A stretch of 64,000 bases of DNA from JAHRVQ01 sp964548025 (GTDB lineage: Bacteria > Pseudomonadota > Gammaproteobacteria > Pseudomonadales > Azotimanducaceae): contig CAZJRI010000006.1 of the NCBI GenBank assembly GCA_964548025.1, positions 1 through 64,000 on the forward strand. The letters run 5' to 3'. This document shows positions 18,001-27,273 of this stretch, piece by piece. The position numbers were made by a program, and so were the translations under genes. The notes under the pieces are model-generated. The model saw only the letters and a list, made by a program, of their open reading frames with translations, made no database searches and was not told where the DNA came from. Numbering within the stretch: position 1 is the stretch's first letter; each line of letters starts with the position of its first letter.

Positions 18001-19878
18001 ATGTTGAGAAATAGAATTGCAGATATTGTCTCTTTGTTTTCTTGTTTGATGACGTTATTCATGTTCCAGGCCGTTCAGGCAGCAGATGAGGTTCATCCAG
18101 GTCAGACCGTCTACCAACAGCGTTGTGCATCCTGTCATGATGATCCGGAACAATCCAAAGCACGTTCCTTCGAGACTCTTCAACAAATGATGCCCGCAAT
18201 GGTTGAACTGGCTCTCACAGAGGGACAAATGAAGGCGCAGACTGCTGGTCTCAGCTCAGACGAAATCAGATCGGTGGTTGCTTATCTGGGGGGACGGTCC
18301 TATGTGTCGATAGAGTGGAAGAAAGGGATGATGTGCCCTAAAGATCGTCAGCAAGTGAATACGGATATACAACCGACAATTTCCACCTTTGGTTTGGGAC
18401 CTAAAAATCACAGACGACTTTCATCAGAGCAGTCAGGATTAAAAACCGCCGATTTTGGTAACCTGAAACTGGATTGGGTGCTTGCATTTCCAAACGTGAC
18501 GATGATGCGATCGCAGCCAGCCATTGTCGGTAACACGCTATTCATTACACCGGTTGAAAGTCAGGAACTCTACGCGTTTGATATCTCCGAACCACCCTGC
18601 CTGAAATGGATTTATTCGTCTGATCAACAATTGCGAACCAGCCTCACCTACGGGGTATTGCCGACAACAAATCAGGCAGTTCTGGTATTCGGTGATACCC
18701 AGGCTCGTATTCATATGGTGGATGCAAAATCCGGTGTTGGCATGTGGATAACCTCGTTGAAGAAATTTCCCGAGTCGATAATCACAGGTACCCCGCAGTT
18801 GGTCGGTGACAGAGTACTTGCAAGCCTTTCCCAGTACGAGATTCTGGTGGGTGCAAATCCGGTACATGAATGTTGCAAAGCCCATGGAGGGATTGCAAGT
18901 TTAAATGCAAGCGATGGTGAAGTCGTCTGGTTTACCCCGACCATGCCGGATGCAAAACCGGTCAGGGATAGAGGTGATGGTCAGATGATCTGGGGGCCAT
19001 CCGGTGGTCCGGTCTGGACCTCACCGACCATCGATGAGAAACGTGGTGTTTTGTATGTTGGAACAGGGGAAGCGAATTCAGAACCCGCTCACAAACATAC
19101 GGACGCCATACTTGCAGTAGATATGAAAGATGGTTCTATCCGCTGGTCATTTCAGGCTGATGCTAACGATATATATCTTGCTGGCTGCAGGCGAAATAAC
19201 CCATCGCTGAACTGCCCACCTGAATTTTCGATCAACCGGGACATCGACTTTGGCGCATCTGTGGTTCTTGCCAAACGATCAGATGGTTCGGATATATTAT
19301 TGGCTGGCCAGAAATCGAGCGTCGTCTGGGCTCTGGATCCTAACGAAAAAGGCAAGGTGATCTGGCGCTGGAGTAAGGGGATCGGGACCGCAAATGGCGG
19401 TATTCACTGGGGATTGGCTTATGACGGCAAGCGGGTCTTTGCTGCCATCAGCGACCCTGGTCGCCCCAGACCGGGATTTGATCCCATGCCAGGCTTATAT
19501 GCCCTTGAGGTGGATACTGGTGAAATGATCTGGGAATACCGCACCTATCCCGAATGTGAAGGCAGGAGCCGGGCATTGCCCCGTTGTAAGTTCATGTATG
19601 GATTCTCTGCAGCTCCTATGGTTATTGATGGTGCTGTGGTGCAGGGCAGCCTCGACGGAATCTTACGGGTTTTTGACGCAAATACAGGCGAGGTTTTATT
19701 CAGATACGATACGGCTCAGAACTATGTTGGTGTAAATGGCGTTCCCGGACAGGGCGGGGCAATTGATAACGCGTCAGTAGTGGCGGCAAATGGCAGCCTG
19801 TACGTTAGTTCCGGTTATGGGATGTTCGGGCAGCCTGCAGGGAATGTACTTTTGTCCTTTCGACCGGTTGCGCCCTAG
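18001..19878 (+). CDS. Periplasmic PQQ-type dehydrogenase with N-terminal cytochrome c domain
   Basis: The start at 18001 (AAGGGA eight bases upstream) puts a signal peptide first (core LFSCLMTLFMFQAVQA). An in-frame ATG at 17956 would hide it. A c-type heme site CASCH follows at about residues 41-45 with a later methionine-rich loop. The rest is an eight-bladed quinoprotein propeller with W-docking repeats (GEVVWFTP, GSIRWSFQ, GEMIWEYR). Length and order match polyvinyl-alcohol-dehydrogenase-like quinohemoproteins. Electrons would pass from the alcohol through PQQ to heme c. No PQQ biosynthesis genes lie here. Some family members lack PQQ ligands, so cofactor use is inferred. Confidence 0.87.
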   Translation: MLRNRIADIVSLFSCLMTLFMFQAVQAADEVHPGQTVYQQRCASCHDDPEQSKARSFETLQQMMPAMVELALTEGQMKAQTAGLSSDEIRSVVAYLGGRSYVSIEWKKGMMCPKDRQQVNTDIQPTISTFGLGPKNHRRLSSEQSGLKTADFGNLKLDWVLAFPNVTMMRSQPAIVGNTLFITPVESQELYAFDISEPPCLKWIYSSDQQLRTSLTYGVLPTTNQAVLVFGDTQARIHMVDAKSGVGMWITSLKKFPESIITGTPQLVGDRVLASLSQYEILVGANPVHECCKAHGGIASLNASDGEVVWFTPTMPDAKPVRDRGDGQMIWGPSGGPVWTSPTIDEKRGVLYVGTGEANSEPAHKHTDAILAVDMKDGSIRWSFQADANDIYLAGCRRNNPSLNCPPEFSINRDIDFGASVVLAKRSDGSDILLAGQKSSVVWALDPNEKGKVIWRWSKGIGTANGGIHWGLAYDGKRVFAAISDPGRPRPGFDPMPGLYALEVDTGEMIWEYRTYPECEGRSRALPRCKFMYGFSAAPMVIDGAVVQGSLDGILRVFDANTGEVLFRYDTAQNYVGVNGVPGQGGAIDNASVVAANGSLYVSSGYGMFGQPAGNVLLSFRPVAP

Positions 19879-19994
19879 TTCGCATGCCCCTTTATATCCC
19901 GTCGGTCAAAAAGTGGATGGCGTCGGCTAAACTGGCTTGATTTGGCTGTCAATTAGGTTAGCCTTGTCAAACCCGTTGGCAGAGGTAATAGTGA

Positions 19995-21998
19995 GTGGAA
20001 CCCCCGTTTCCATCGTATGATGGTGAAAATCCTTTCGTGTTTGTATGTTATGCACATGCAGACCAGGATGTTGTCTATGAGGAAATTGAGTGGCTTAGCC
20101 ACCAGGGCGTTAATATATGGTATGACGAGGGTATTTCAGCGGGTAAGAACTGGCGTGCAGAGATTGGCACCTCCATTGATGGCGCTTCCTGGGTTCTTTT
20201 CTACATATCCCGTGCTTCACTCGAATCGGATCATTGCAACCGGGAAATAAACCTCGCCCTTGATGAAGGGAAAGAAATCATCCCGATATATCTGGAAGAT
20301 GTGCCACTGACGCCGGATCTTAAAATAGGTCTTAATCGTGTTCAGGCGATCCATCGTGATAGACAGTCATCAGAGAGTTACCGGTCGAGTATTCTCGCCG
20401 CCTTGAATCCAAACTCATCAGTGACCGGTATGACGTCTGATCAGGATAGTAAAATACCAGGGAAGCCTCGTTTTCGTCATCGTAAACATCTGCTGATTGC
20501 GACGGGACTCGCCATTGTCCTCATGCTGTTTGCAACGGTGCTGTCTCCGCCCATTGAAGAACCGGTAACTGAAAGCACCGACACCGCCGACGAGAAACCC
20601 TATGTACTGGTGGTGCCATTTGATGTATCTGCTGCCAACGATAAAGCATGGGACCCATTTGCCGATCAGATGACCCGTGAGATTATCCGCAAGTTAAGAA
20701 GAGTCTCGGGAATAAAGACGGTTCCGGCTCCGTCTGCATTTGCTTTCAATGCAAACAAAACCCGGCCTCATATCCAGTCCGAACTCCCTGAGGTTCGTTA
20801 TGTGCTGGATGGCCTGATCAGTGTTGAATCGAACAGTAATATCCGTGTTAGTTTGTCACTCGAAGATCTGAAAGACGGAAAAATCCTGTGGGATGATGAT
20901 CACTTCGTTCGGGATGATCATGTCGATTTGTTCGCTGTGCAGTCTGAGGTTGCAAGATCTGTATCGGCAGCATTACAGGTGGCTGTACACGAAGGCGAAG
21001 AACAGGCCTTAAATGAACTGCCAACCAGTGACCTGGCTGCTTATGCCCTCTACAACGAAGGCATTGAGTTTCAAAACATATCAACAAACGAGACGCTGAT
21101 CCATAGTATCGAGAATTTTGATGCAGCACTTGAACTTGATCCTGACTTCAGCCTTGCCTACGTGGCAAAAGCCATCTCTTATCGTCAGAGAATGACGTTC
21201 TTTGAACCCCCGATCGATATGCTGTCGTATGTTCATGCTGCAGCGACAAATGCAATAGCGCTTGATCCTGCTTCGGCTTATGCTCGTTCTGCGCTCGGTA
21301 TGGCCTATCTCCAATCCTGGCATTTTGACGATGCCTGGCGATATTTAAGTGATGCAAGATCGCGGGATCCAAGAATTGGCATAACCCACACTGGTCTGGC
21401 ACTTTATTACACCTCACTCGGAGACAAACAACGAGCCTTCGAGTCCCTTGCTGCCGCTGACGATCAGGATCCGCTAAATCCTGAAATTGCGGGTTGGGCG
21501 ATATTCATCCATTTCCTCTTCGGTGAAACAGCGAGCGGTATGAAACTGGCGGATGAGAAAGTTCGGCTATTCCCCCAGGTGCCACTTGTTTCGAACAACG
21601 CTGGTTGGATCTATTCGCTTGCCAATGAACATGAACGTGCGATTTCACTGGGCGAAAAAGCGCTTGAACTGGGGCAGCGTGGTCCGTTCTTTCTGATTGG
21701 GCTGGCCCAGATATACGCAAGGGCAGGGCGAACAGATGAAGCGCAGGCGATACTCCATGAGGTCGAACAAAGTGAAAGCTATATCTGCCCCTATGAGAAG
21801 GCGACTGTGTCAATTATGTTGGACAAGAAAGAAGAAGCATTTGAACAGCTTGATCGTGCAGTTGAGTATCGTTCGAATTGTCTGATGTTTACTCGCCAGG
21901 ACCCGAGGCTTGAGGCAATAAGGGATGATCCTCGTTACTCAGAACTGCTTGATACAGTTGGGCTGGATGATCTGTCTATTGGAGGATATTCCCGGTAG
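19995..21998 (+). CDS. TIR-transmembrane-TolB-like-TPR protein
   Basis: 667 residues from a GTG at 19995 with AGAGG nine bases upstream. Residues 12-135 form a TIR domain: FVFVCYAHADQDVVYEEIEWL, then GVNIWYDEGISAGKNW and SDHCNREINLALDEGKEIIP. E84 in NREINLAL occupies the position of the catalytic glutamate in NAD-cleaving TIR domains. One membrane helix follows (about 165-184). Residues 202-335 resemble the TolB/FlgO-like module usually found behind adenylate cyclase or CadC domains (VLVVPFDVSAANDKAWDPFADQM). TPR repeats fill about 345-660. The TIR thus replaces the usual cyclase or DNA-binding head and would lie in the cytoplasm. Signalling or defence are both possible. Confidence 0.88.
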   Translation: MEPPFPSYDGENPFVFVCYAHADQDVVYEEIEWLSHQGVNIWYDEGISAGKNWRAEIGTSIDGASWVLFYISRASLESDHCNREINLALDEGKEIIPIYLEDVPLTPDLKIGLNRVQAIHRDRQSSESYRSSILAALNPNSSVTGMTSDQDSKIPGKPRFRHRKHLLIATGLAIVLMLFATVLSPPIEEPVTESTDTADEKPYVLVVPFDVSAANDKAWDPFADQMTREIIRKLRRVSGIKTVPAPSAFAFNANKTRPHIQSELPEVRYVLDGLISVESNSNIRVSLSLEDLKDGKILWDDDHFVRDDHVDLFAVQSEVARSVSAALQVAVHEGEEQALNELPTSDLAAYALYNEGIEFQNISTNETLIHSIENFDAALELDPDFSLAYVAKAISYRQRMTFFEPPIDMLSYVHAAATNAIALDPASAYARSALGMAYLQSWHFDDAWRYLSDARSRDPRIGITHTGLALYYTSLGDKQRAFESLAAADDQDPLNPEIAGWAIFIHFLFGETASGMKLADEKVRLFPQVPLVSNNAGWIYSLANEHERAISLGEKALELGQRGPFFLIGLAQIYARAGRTDEAQAILHEVEQSESYICPYEKATVSIMLDKKEEAFEQLDRAVEYRSNCLMFTRQDPRLEAIRDDPRYSELLDTVGLDDLSIGGYSR

Positions 21999-22021
21999 TG
22001 CCTGACTGGGCGAAGCGGGGA

Positions 22022-23821
22022 TTACAGTTTTTCGTCTCTTAATATGTCGAGGAATATGTTGCCGTATTTATCGAGTTTTCTTTCGCCCACACCGGGCAGG
22101 AGAGAAAATTCTTCGAGTGAAGCTGGCATATGCTCAGCCATTGCTTGCAGGGTGCTGTCGTGAAATATGATGTATGGGGGTACACCCTGTGCCACGGCGA
22201 GTTTTCGACGGCATTCTCGAAGGGCTTCCCAGACACCCACATCGATATCTTCCGGTAACGGTATCTTTGCCAGCTTCTTCTGCCTGACGGCTTTTTTCAT
22301 CACATCTTTGCGAAGTTCGATTGATTCATCTCCTCGCAGCAGGGGACGACATTTTTCCTCGAGTTTGAGACCGCCAAATTGTTCAACGTCTACCCTGAGG
22401 AATCCCCGTGCGATGAGTTGCCTGAAGACTGATTTCCACTGGTTAGAATCAAATTCCTTACCAATACCAAAGACAGGCAGGTGATGATGATCGAATTGGA
22501 ATATTTTGTCGTTTTCAGCACCACGAAGGACATCAACCAGATGGTTAACCCCGAATCGCTGACCGGTTCGATAGACAACACTCAGGGCTTTTTGTGAAGC
22601 CTCGGAACCATCGAAGGTTTCAACTGGGGAGATACACGTATCGCAGTTGCCACAATTCTCAACTGAATCTTCGTCGAAATAGGCGAGCAGGGCATGTCGT
22701 CGACAGGTAGTGATCTCACATAAGCCCAGCATGGCGTTGAGTCGTATCTGTTCTACTCGTTTGTATTCTTCACTGCCATCCGAATTATCCATCAACTGCC
22801 TGAGTTTGGTGACATCCTGAAGCCCGTAAATCATCCATGCATCTGCCGGTAAACCGTCGCGTCCTGCCCTGCCGGTTTCCTGGTAATAGGCTTCCACTGT
22901 TTTCGGCAGATCCAAATGCACCACAAAACGAACGTCAGGTTTGTCAATGCCCATGCCAAAGGCGATGGTTGCAACAATAATGATGCCTTCTTCACGTAGG
23001 AAACGGGATTGATGTGCTGATCTGACCTCACTGCTAAGCCCCGCATGATAAGGTATGGCGTTAAAACCCTGAGACTCAAGCCAGGTGGCTGTCTCTTCTG
23101 TCTTTTTGCGTGACAGACAGTAGACAATGCCAGCATCAGAGGGATGTTCGTCTTTTAGAAATCGCAGGAGTTGATTTCTGGGATTTTGTTTTAGCCCAAT
23201 AGCATAGCGGATGTTAGGACGATCAAAACCTGCCAGATACTGTTTGGCCTGCTCGAGATCAAGCCGTGAGATGATATCTCTCCGGGTTCTTGCATCGGCG
23301 GTTGCTGTTAAAGCGATTCGCGGGACCTCGGGGAATTCCTCGTGCAACAAATCAAGTTCAAGGTAATCTGCTCGAAAATCGTGACCCCACTGAGATACAC
23401 AATGAGCCTCATCGATAGCGAAGAGACTGATGTCAGATTCTCGTAGCAATGCCAGGGTTCACTCCTGGATCAGGCGTTCCGGTGCTACATAAAGCAGATC
23501 TAATTCTCCCTGCCGCAGTGCGCGCTCAATTTCCCAGACCGTTTCATTGTCGAGAGTGGAATTCAGAAAATTTGCCCTGACCCCCAACTCCTGGAGCGCA
23601 TCTACCTGATCCTTCATCAAGGCGATGAGTGGTGATATCACAATGCCGCATCCCTTTCGTACCATGGCCGGAATCTGGTAACAAAGAGATTTTCCACCAC
23701 CGGTTGGCATCAGGACCAGTGCATCGTGACCCTCGATAAGGGAATCGATCACTTCTGCCTGAGGTGTGCGAAAATCATCATATCCGAAGGTATTTTGGAG
23801 AGTACCGAGTGCATCGCTCAT
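22022..23821 (-). pseudogene. recQ: recQ ATP-dependent DNA helicase interrupted by an in-frame TGA
   Basis: Two open stretches in one frame, 23821-23462 and 23458-22022, together make about 599 codons, normal RecQ length. The first holds the Q motif (FRTPQAEVI) and Walker A with K44 (PTGGGKSLCYQ) and ends PERLIQE. Codon 121 is TGA (23459-23461). Reading then resumes with TLALLRESDISLFAIDEAHC, carrying DEAH, the helicase C-terminal domain (ATIAFGMGIDKPDVRFVVH), the four zinc cysteines, RQC and an HRDC domain near the end. A single TGG-to-TGA change, or a base-call error, would explain it. Restart at TTG 23449 would lack the ATPase loop and be inactive. Confidence 0.85.
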
Positions 23822-24046
23822 ACCTGTGAGTATAACTTGATACCTGCCTTGTGAAAGATTTCATCTCAAGTTTCTATGACACTATGGGTGTGAGAACTCT
23901 ACTATTTCTTTGTAGTCTTTCTCTCAAGGCATTCCATTCATTGTCAAACCACTGTCATGGAGCAAAATATGCCGGATGGGAGATCATGAACAGAATCTTG
24001 ATCGTGACTAGAGACGGATGTTTGAGTGGTCAAGGAGTTCTGCATA

Positions 24047-24095
24047 TAGCGAATAGCTACTCGCGACTAGCGGCTAGTGGCTAGCGGCTAGTGGC
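24047..24095. repeat. Heptamer tandem repeat, seven units of TAGCGGC/TAGTGGC type
   Basis: Seven 7-bp units from 24047: TAGCGAA, TAGCTAC, TCGCGAC, TAGCGGC, TAGTGGC, TAGCGGC and TAGTGGC. On the minus strand the unit reads TAGCCAC/TAGCCGC, the same family as TAGCCAG at 12597-12645. The repeat supplies the stop codon and last residues of the kinase gene ending at 24088. The rest of the 266-bp spacer from 23822 shows no gene. Confidence 0.85.
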
Positions 24096-25101
24096 TAGAA
24101 AAAAATTCAGTTGCGAACTGACAGGCGGTTTCAATTAGAGGTTTCATTCGAGGAGCAGGCCATAGCTCCGGGCGGGCATTGGCCCAGCCAATATGTGCCA
24201 CTGCTCGCACCACCAGAAAGAAGGGTAGTAGGGTCAGGTCTTCGTCGCTGATTTTTCGGTGCTGGCGATAGCCGTCAATCAATGTATCTGACAATGATTC
24301 AAAGTCGTCGAGATGTCTGAAGTTGTAGATCGCGACCGCGAGATCATATTGATGCCAGCCGAATCCTGCATCATCAAAATCGATAACGAAAAGATCATTC
24401 TCCGACAACAGGATATTGTATGGGTGTAGGTCAGCGTGAATCAAGCTGTAGGTGTCAGGCTTTTCACCATAACTGGTTAGTACTTCTCGTATTTTTTCTC
24501 TGGCTTCGAGCATGATGTGGCGCTGTTGACTGGTGAGGTAGGGGACCTCCCAGAACCGATCCCAAAATGGTGAAGTTCCCACGAATCCGTCGACATTCAG
24601 ATGGTGTCGTACAAATGATTCAGGTGGCTGCCAGCCAGATGCCTGATTGTGCATCATTGCGCAAAGTTGACCGAGTTCGTGAATCCGCTCAAAAAGCATC
24701 TGTTTATATACAGCTTTATCTGCGGTTTTATCACGATTGCTGGCAGCATCCAGCTTGTCGCCTAATAACACGCCGTCAATCCATCCGATTAATCCAACCT
24801 GACGATTAGAGTCACCGCAATCAACCTCGATAAAATAATTGCCCTCATTTGTCTGATAGGCTGTGGGTACACTAATGCCCTCATCCTGTAAGGCTTTGGT
24901 CCAGTGCTGTTCAGAATTTAATTTATCGAGGGTGTGGTAACCGGGGCGATGAACCCGCAGCGCATAGTATTGGTCGTCTTCACCGAGTACCTTGTAGACG
25001 ATATTCTCTGAAAGAGAAGCTAGTTTGATTTCACGTGCGACCAGATTCCAATGCTCTAGCGCTGGTTTAACCCGTTTAAGTATCTTGTCTGTATCGTCCA
25101 C
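24088..25101 (-). CDS. APH-fold small-molecule kinase (aminoglycoside/choline/hydroxylysine kinase-like)
   Basis: 337 residues. The catalytic loop YSLIHADLHPYNILL and metal-binding VIDFDDAGFGWHQYDLAV (about 230-265) are diagnostic of the APH/choline-kinase fold; VYKVLGEDDQYYALRVHRPG is the N-lobe with the ATP lysine replaced by Arg, as in many APH relatives. The start is GTG, sharing one base with the stop of the aminotransferase upstream (TAGTG). A kinase coupled to a class III aminotransferase-fold enzyme recalls hydroxylysine kinase with phosphohydroxylysine phospho-lyase, or the ethanolamine-phosphate equivalent. That link is inference. The stop codon lies inside a heptamer repeat. Confidence 0.87.
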   Translation of the reverse strand: MDDTDKILKRVKPALEHWNLVAREIKLASLSENIVYKVLGEDDQYYALRVHRPGYHTLDKLNSEQHWTKALQDEGISVPTAYQTNEGNYFIEVDCGDSNRQVGLIGWIDGVLLGDKLDAASNRDKTADKAVYKQMLFERIHELGQLCAMMHNQASGWQPPESFVRHHLNVDGFVGTSPFWDRFWEVPYLTSQQRHIMLEAREKIREVLTSYGEKPDTYSLIHADLHPYNILLSENDLFVIDFDDAGFGWHQYDLAVAIYNFRHLDDFESLSDTLIDGYRQHRKISDEDLTLLPFFLVVRAVAHIGWANARPELWPAPRMKPLIETACQFATEFFSSH

Positions 25102-26384
25102 TATGGCTGTGATTCTGCTAGCATCTCAGAAAAGGCGGTCAAAAACAGGTCTGCATCAGCCTGTTTGAATACGAGAGGCGGTCTTACCTTTACTACATTG
25201 CCTTTGGCTCCAGCGTTACTCAGAAGAAATCCTTTCTCTTTCATTTTATTGGCGACTTCGATCGCGCCTTGTCTGTCGGGGTCCTGGGAAGTGCGATCAC
25301 TCACCCATTCGATACCAATGAACAAGCCGCAACCACGAACATCCCCCATTGATTCAAAGTTCTGTTGCAGACCTTTGAGTTCCTCTCGCATGAAGGCACC
25401 AATTTGAGCAGCGTTCTCAAGTAGCTTTTCATCCTCGATTACATCTAGCACGGCCATGCCAACGGATGCTTGCAGGGGGCTTGAGGCGAACGTGTTAAAG
25501 TATCTTGTATTATTGCGAAAGGAAGCGACCAGATCGCTGCTTGCCGCAACTGCCGATATGGGTAATCCATTGCCCATGGGTTTACCCATAGTGACTATAT
25601 CGGGAATAAAATCGCTGGTCTCATAACCCCACCAGTTGCCAGACCGACAGTAGCCAGCCTGTACTTCGTCGGCGATAACGACACCACCGGCCTTGTGCAC
25701 AAGCTCTACGGCTTTGGCCATAAATCCGTCAGGAATGCGAGGCAAGCCCTCGTTTGCCAGAATAGAACAAACAAACATACCTGCAAAGGGGATATAGCTC
25801 TGATCAAAGTATTCAATCGCGTCTTCAATCTGCTCCAGATAGTATTGACACAGTGCTTCGCTCGTTACTGTGTCATCAGAAGACAGTGGAGTTGGCATAT
25901 GGTAGCTTTGTGGGAATGGGATACTGCGAAAAAATGGGTCAGTTACCGGTCGAGCGGACATCTTCCTTACTTCCGTGCTGTTGCCGTGATAGGTCGCGTC
26001 TGTACATATGATTCCCTGACCATTTGTACTATGGCGGGCCATCAGCAGGGCAATCTCACTAGCTTCTGTACCAGAGCAGGCGAATACGACACTCTCAAGA
26101 TCATCATGATGATGCGCGAGTAATCTTTCGGCATATTCGAGTATGCTCTCGTGCAGGTATCGGCTGTGAACATTCAAGGTGCTCATCTGCTTTTGCATAG
26201 CCTCAACCACCCGGGGATTGGCGTGTCCCACACAGGGTACATTGTTGTACATATCCACGTATTGCTTTCCAGTATCATCGTAAAGATGGACACCTTCACC
26301 GCGAACAATATGGACCGGTGTTTCATAGAATAATGGCGCTGATCCCAGCAATCGCTCTCTTTTTGAAACTAGATCCTCTGGCAT
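25101..26384 (-). CDS. Class III PLP aminotransferase-fold enzyme (aminotransferase or phospho-lyase)
   Basis: The start at 26384 (AGGGG upstream) gives 427 residues beginning MPEDLVSKRERLLG; the frame is open to 26528 but that would overlap the divergent hydrolase. VVIADEVQAGYCRSGNWWG carries the PLP-binding Asp, and IVTMGKPMGNGLPISAV the Schiff-base Lys. The N-terminal motif HIVRGEGVHLYDDTGKQYVD is the usual class III opening. Relatives include the AGXT2-like phospho-lyases that act on phosphoethanolamine or phosphohydroxylysine, which fits the kinase gene fused to it by a one-base overlap. An ordinary omega-aminotransferase role remains possible. Confidence 0.9.
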   Translation of the reverse strand: MPEDLVSKRERLLGSAPLFYETPVHIVRGEGVHLYDDTGKQYVDMYNNVPCVGHANPRVVEAMQKQMSTLNVHSRYLHESILEYAERLLAHHHDDLESVVFACSGTEASEIALLMARHSTNGQGIICTDATYHGNSTEVRKMSARPVTDPFFRSIPFPQSYHMPTPLSSDDTVTSEALCQYYLEQIEDAIEYFDQSYIPFAGMFVCSILANEGLPRIPDGFMAKAVELVHKAGGVVIADEVQAGYCRSGNWWGYETSDFIPDIVTMGKPMGNGLPISAVAASSDLVASFRNNTRYFNTFASSPLQASVGMAVLDVIEDEKLLENAAQIGAFMREELKGLQQNFESMGDVRGCGLFIGIEWVSDRTSQDPDRQGAIEVANKMKEKGFLLSNAGAKGNVVKVRPPLVFKQADADLFLTAFSEMLAESQP

Positions 26385-26511
26385 TGTCAGGCCCCTTTTT
26401 GTTTGTCTCCGAGAATAATGTCCGGTGTCTGCGATGTCCATTGATTCATCCATTCGATCCATGTGAATTCTGTATACTGTGATCCGATCAGAATCTAAAA
26501 GTGAGTTGAAA

Positions 26512-27222
26512 ATGAGTTGGAATGACAAGAAAGCAAGTGGTGATGGTTTTGAGGAAAGTGGATTTGAGATCGAGGTAAATGGTCAGGTTGTCCCGGGAAT
26601 CTACTGGACACCACCAGGCGGACGGGCCGATCGTCTTGTCCTGCTGGGGCATGGTGGGACGACGCATAAAAAAGTCGACTATATCGAAAATCTTGCTCAC
26701 CAACTGGCCAGACGCGGAATCGCTGCAATGGCAATCGATGGGCCGGGTCACGGAGAGCGAGCGACCGAAGACATCAGCGAGAATCCGCAGGCATTTGAGA
26801 AAGTCTGGCATGCCGGTGGTGGTAACGAGGGTATGCTGGCGGATTGGCGGGCTGCGCTTGATTTTATAGAAGGCGAAGAAGGCTCAAGACCGACCGGCTG
26901 GTGGGGTTTGTCGATGGGAACCATGATGGGATTACCTGTCGTCGCCACAGATGATCGTATCAGCGTAGCGCTGCTGGGACTTATGGGTACATGGGGACCC
27001 AATGCCGACGAGCTGATGCGGCTGGCGCTGGAAGTTTCCTGTCCTATCCGGTTTCTGGTTCAGTGGAATGATGAAATTGTACCGAGAGAAAGTTGTCTCG
27101 CGCTTTTTGATTCACTTGGTAGTCGCAAGAAAACACTGCATGCTAATCCAGGCAAGCATAGTGATGTACCAGCGTTTGAGATCGACGGTTCAGTTGATTA
27201 CCTGGATCATTTCCTTCGTTGA
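26512..27222 (+). CDS. Alpha/beta hydrolase
   Basis: 236 residues from ATG 26512. LVLLGHGGTTHKK supplies the HG oxyanion loop, GWWGLSMGTMMGLP the nucleophile Ser in G-L-S-M-G, FLVQWNDEIVPRE the acid Asp and GKHSDVP the catalytic His. It lacks a signal peptide, so it acts in the cytoplasm. It diverges from the aminotransferase gene; 127 bp separate the two starts. An in-frame ATG at 26479 lies further upstream with no better ribosome site. Substrate unknown. Its stop is followed 51 bp later by structured element A. Confidence 0.88.
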   Translation: MSWNDKKASGDGFEESGFEIEVNGQVVPGIYWTPPGGRADRLVLLGHGGTTHKKVDYIENLAHQLARRGIAAMAIDGPGHGERATEDISENPQAFEKVWHAGGGNEGMLADWRAALDFIEGEEGSRPTGWWGLSMGTMMGLPVVATDDRISVALLGLMGTWGPNADELMRLALEVSCPIRFLVQWNDEIVPRESCLALFDSLGSRKKTLHANPGKHSDVPAFEIDGSVDYLDHFLR

Positions 27223-27273
27223 TCAGCTATTTCGGAAAGTTGCTGATGCGGTCAGGTAAATAGACGCAGTCGA

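Noticed and set aside
22022..23449. A shorter functional RecQ starting at TTG 23449.
   Set aside because: It would lack the Walker A loop and so could not hydrolyse ATP; no Shine-Dalgarno is evident.
23459..23461. UGA read as tryptophan (recoded genetic code) to explain recQ.
   Set aside because: Many other genes in the window end in TGA at their expected family length.
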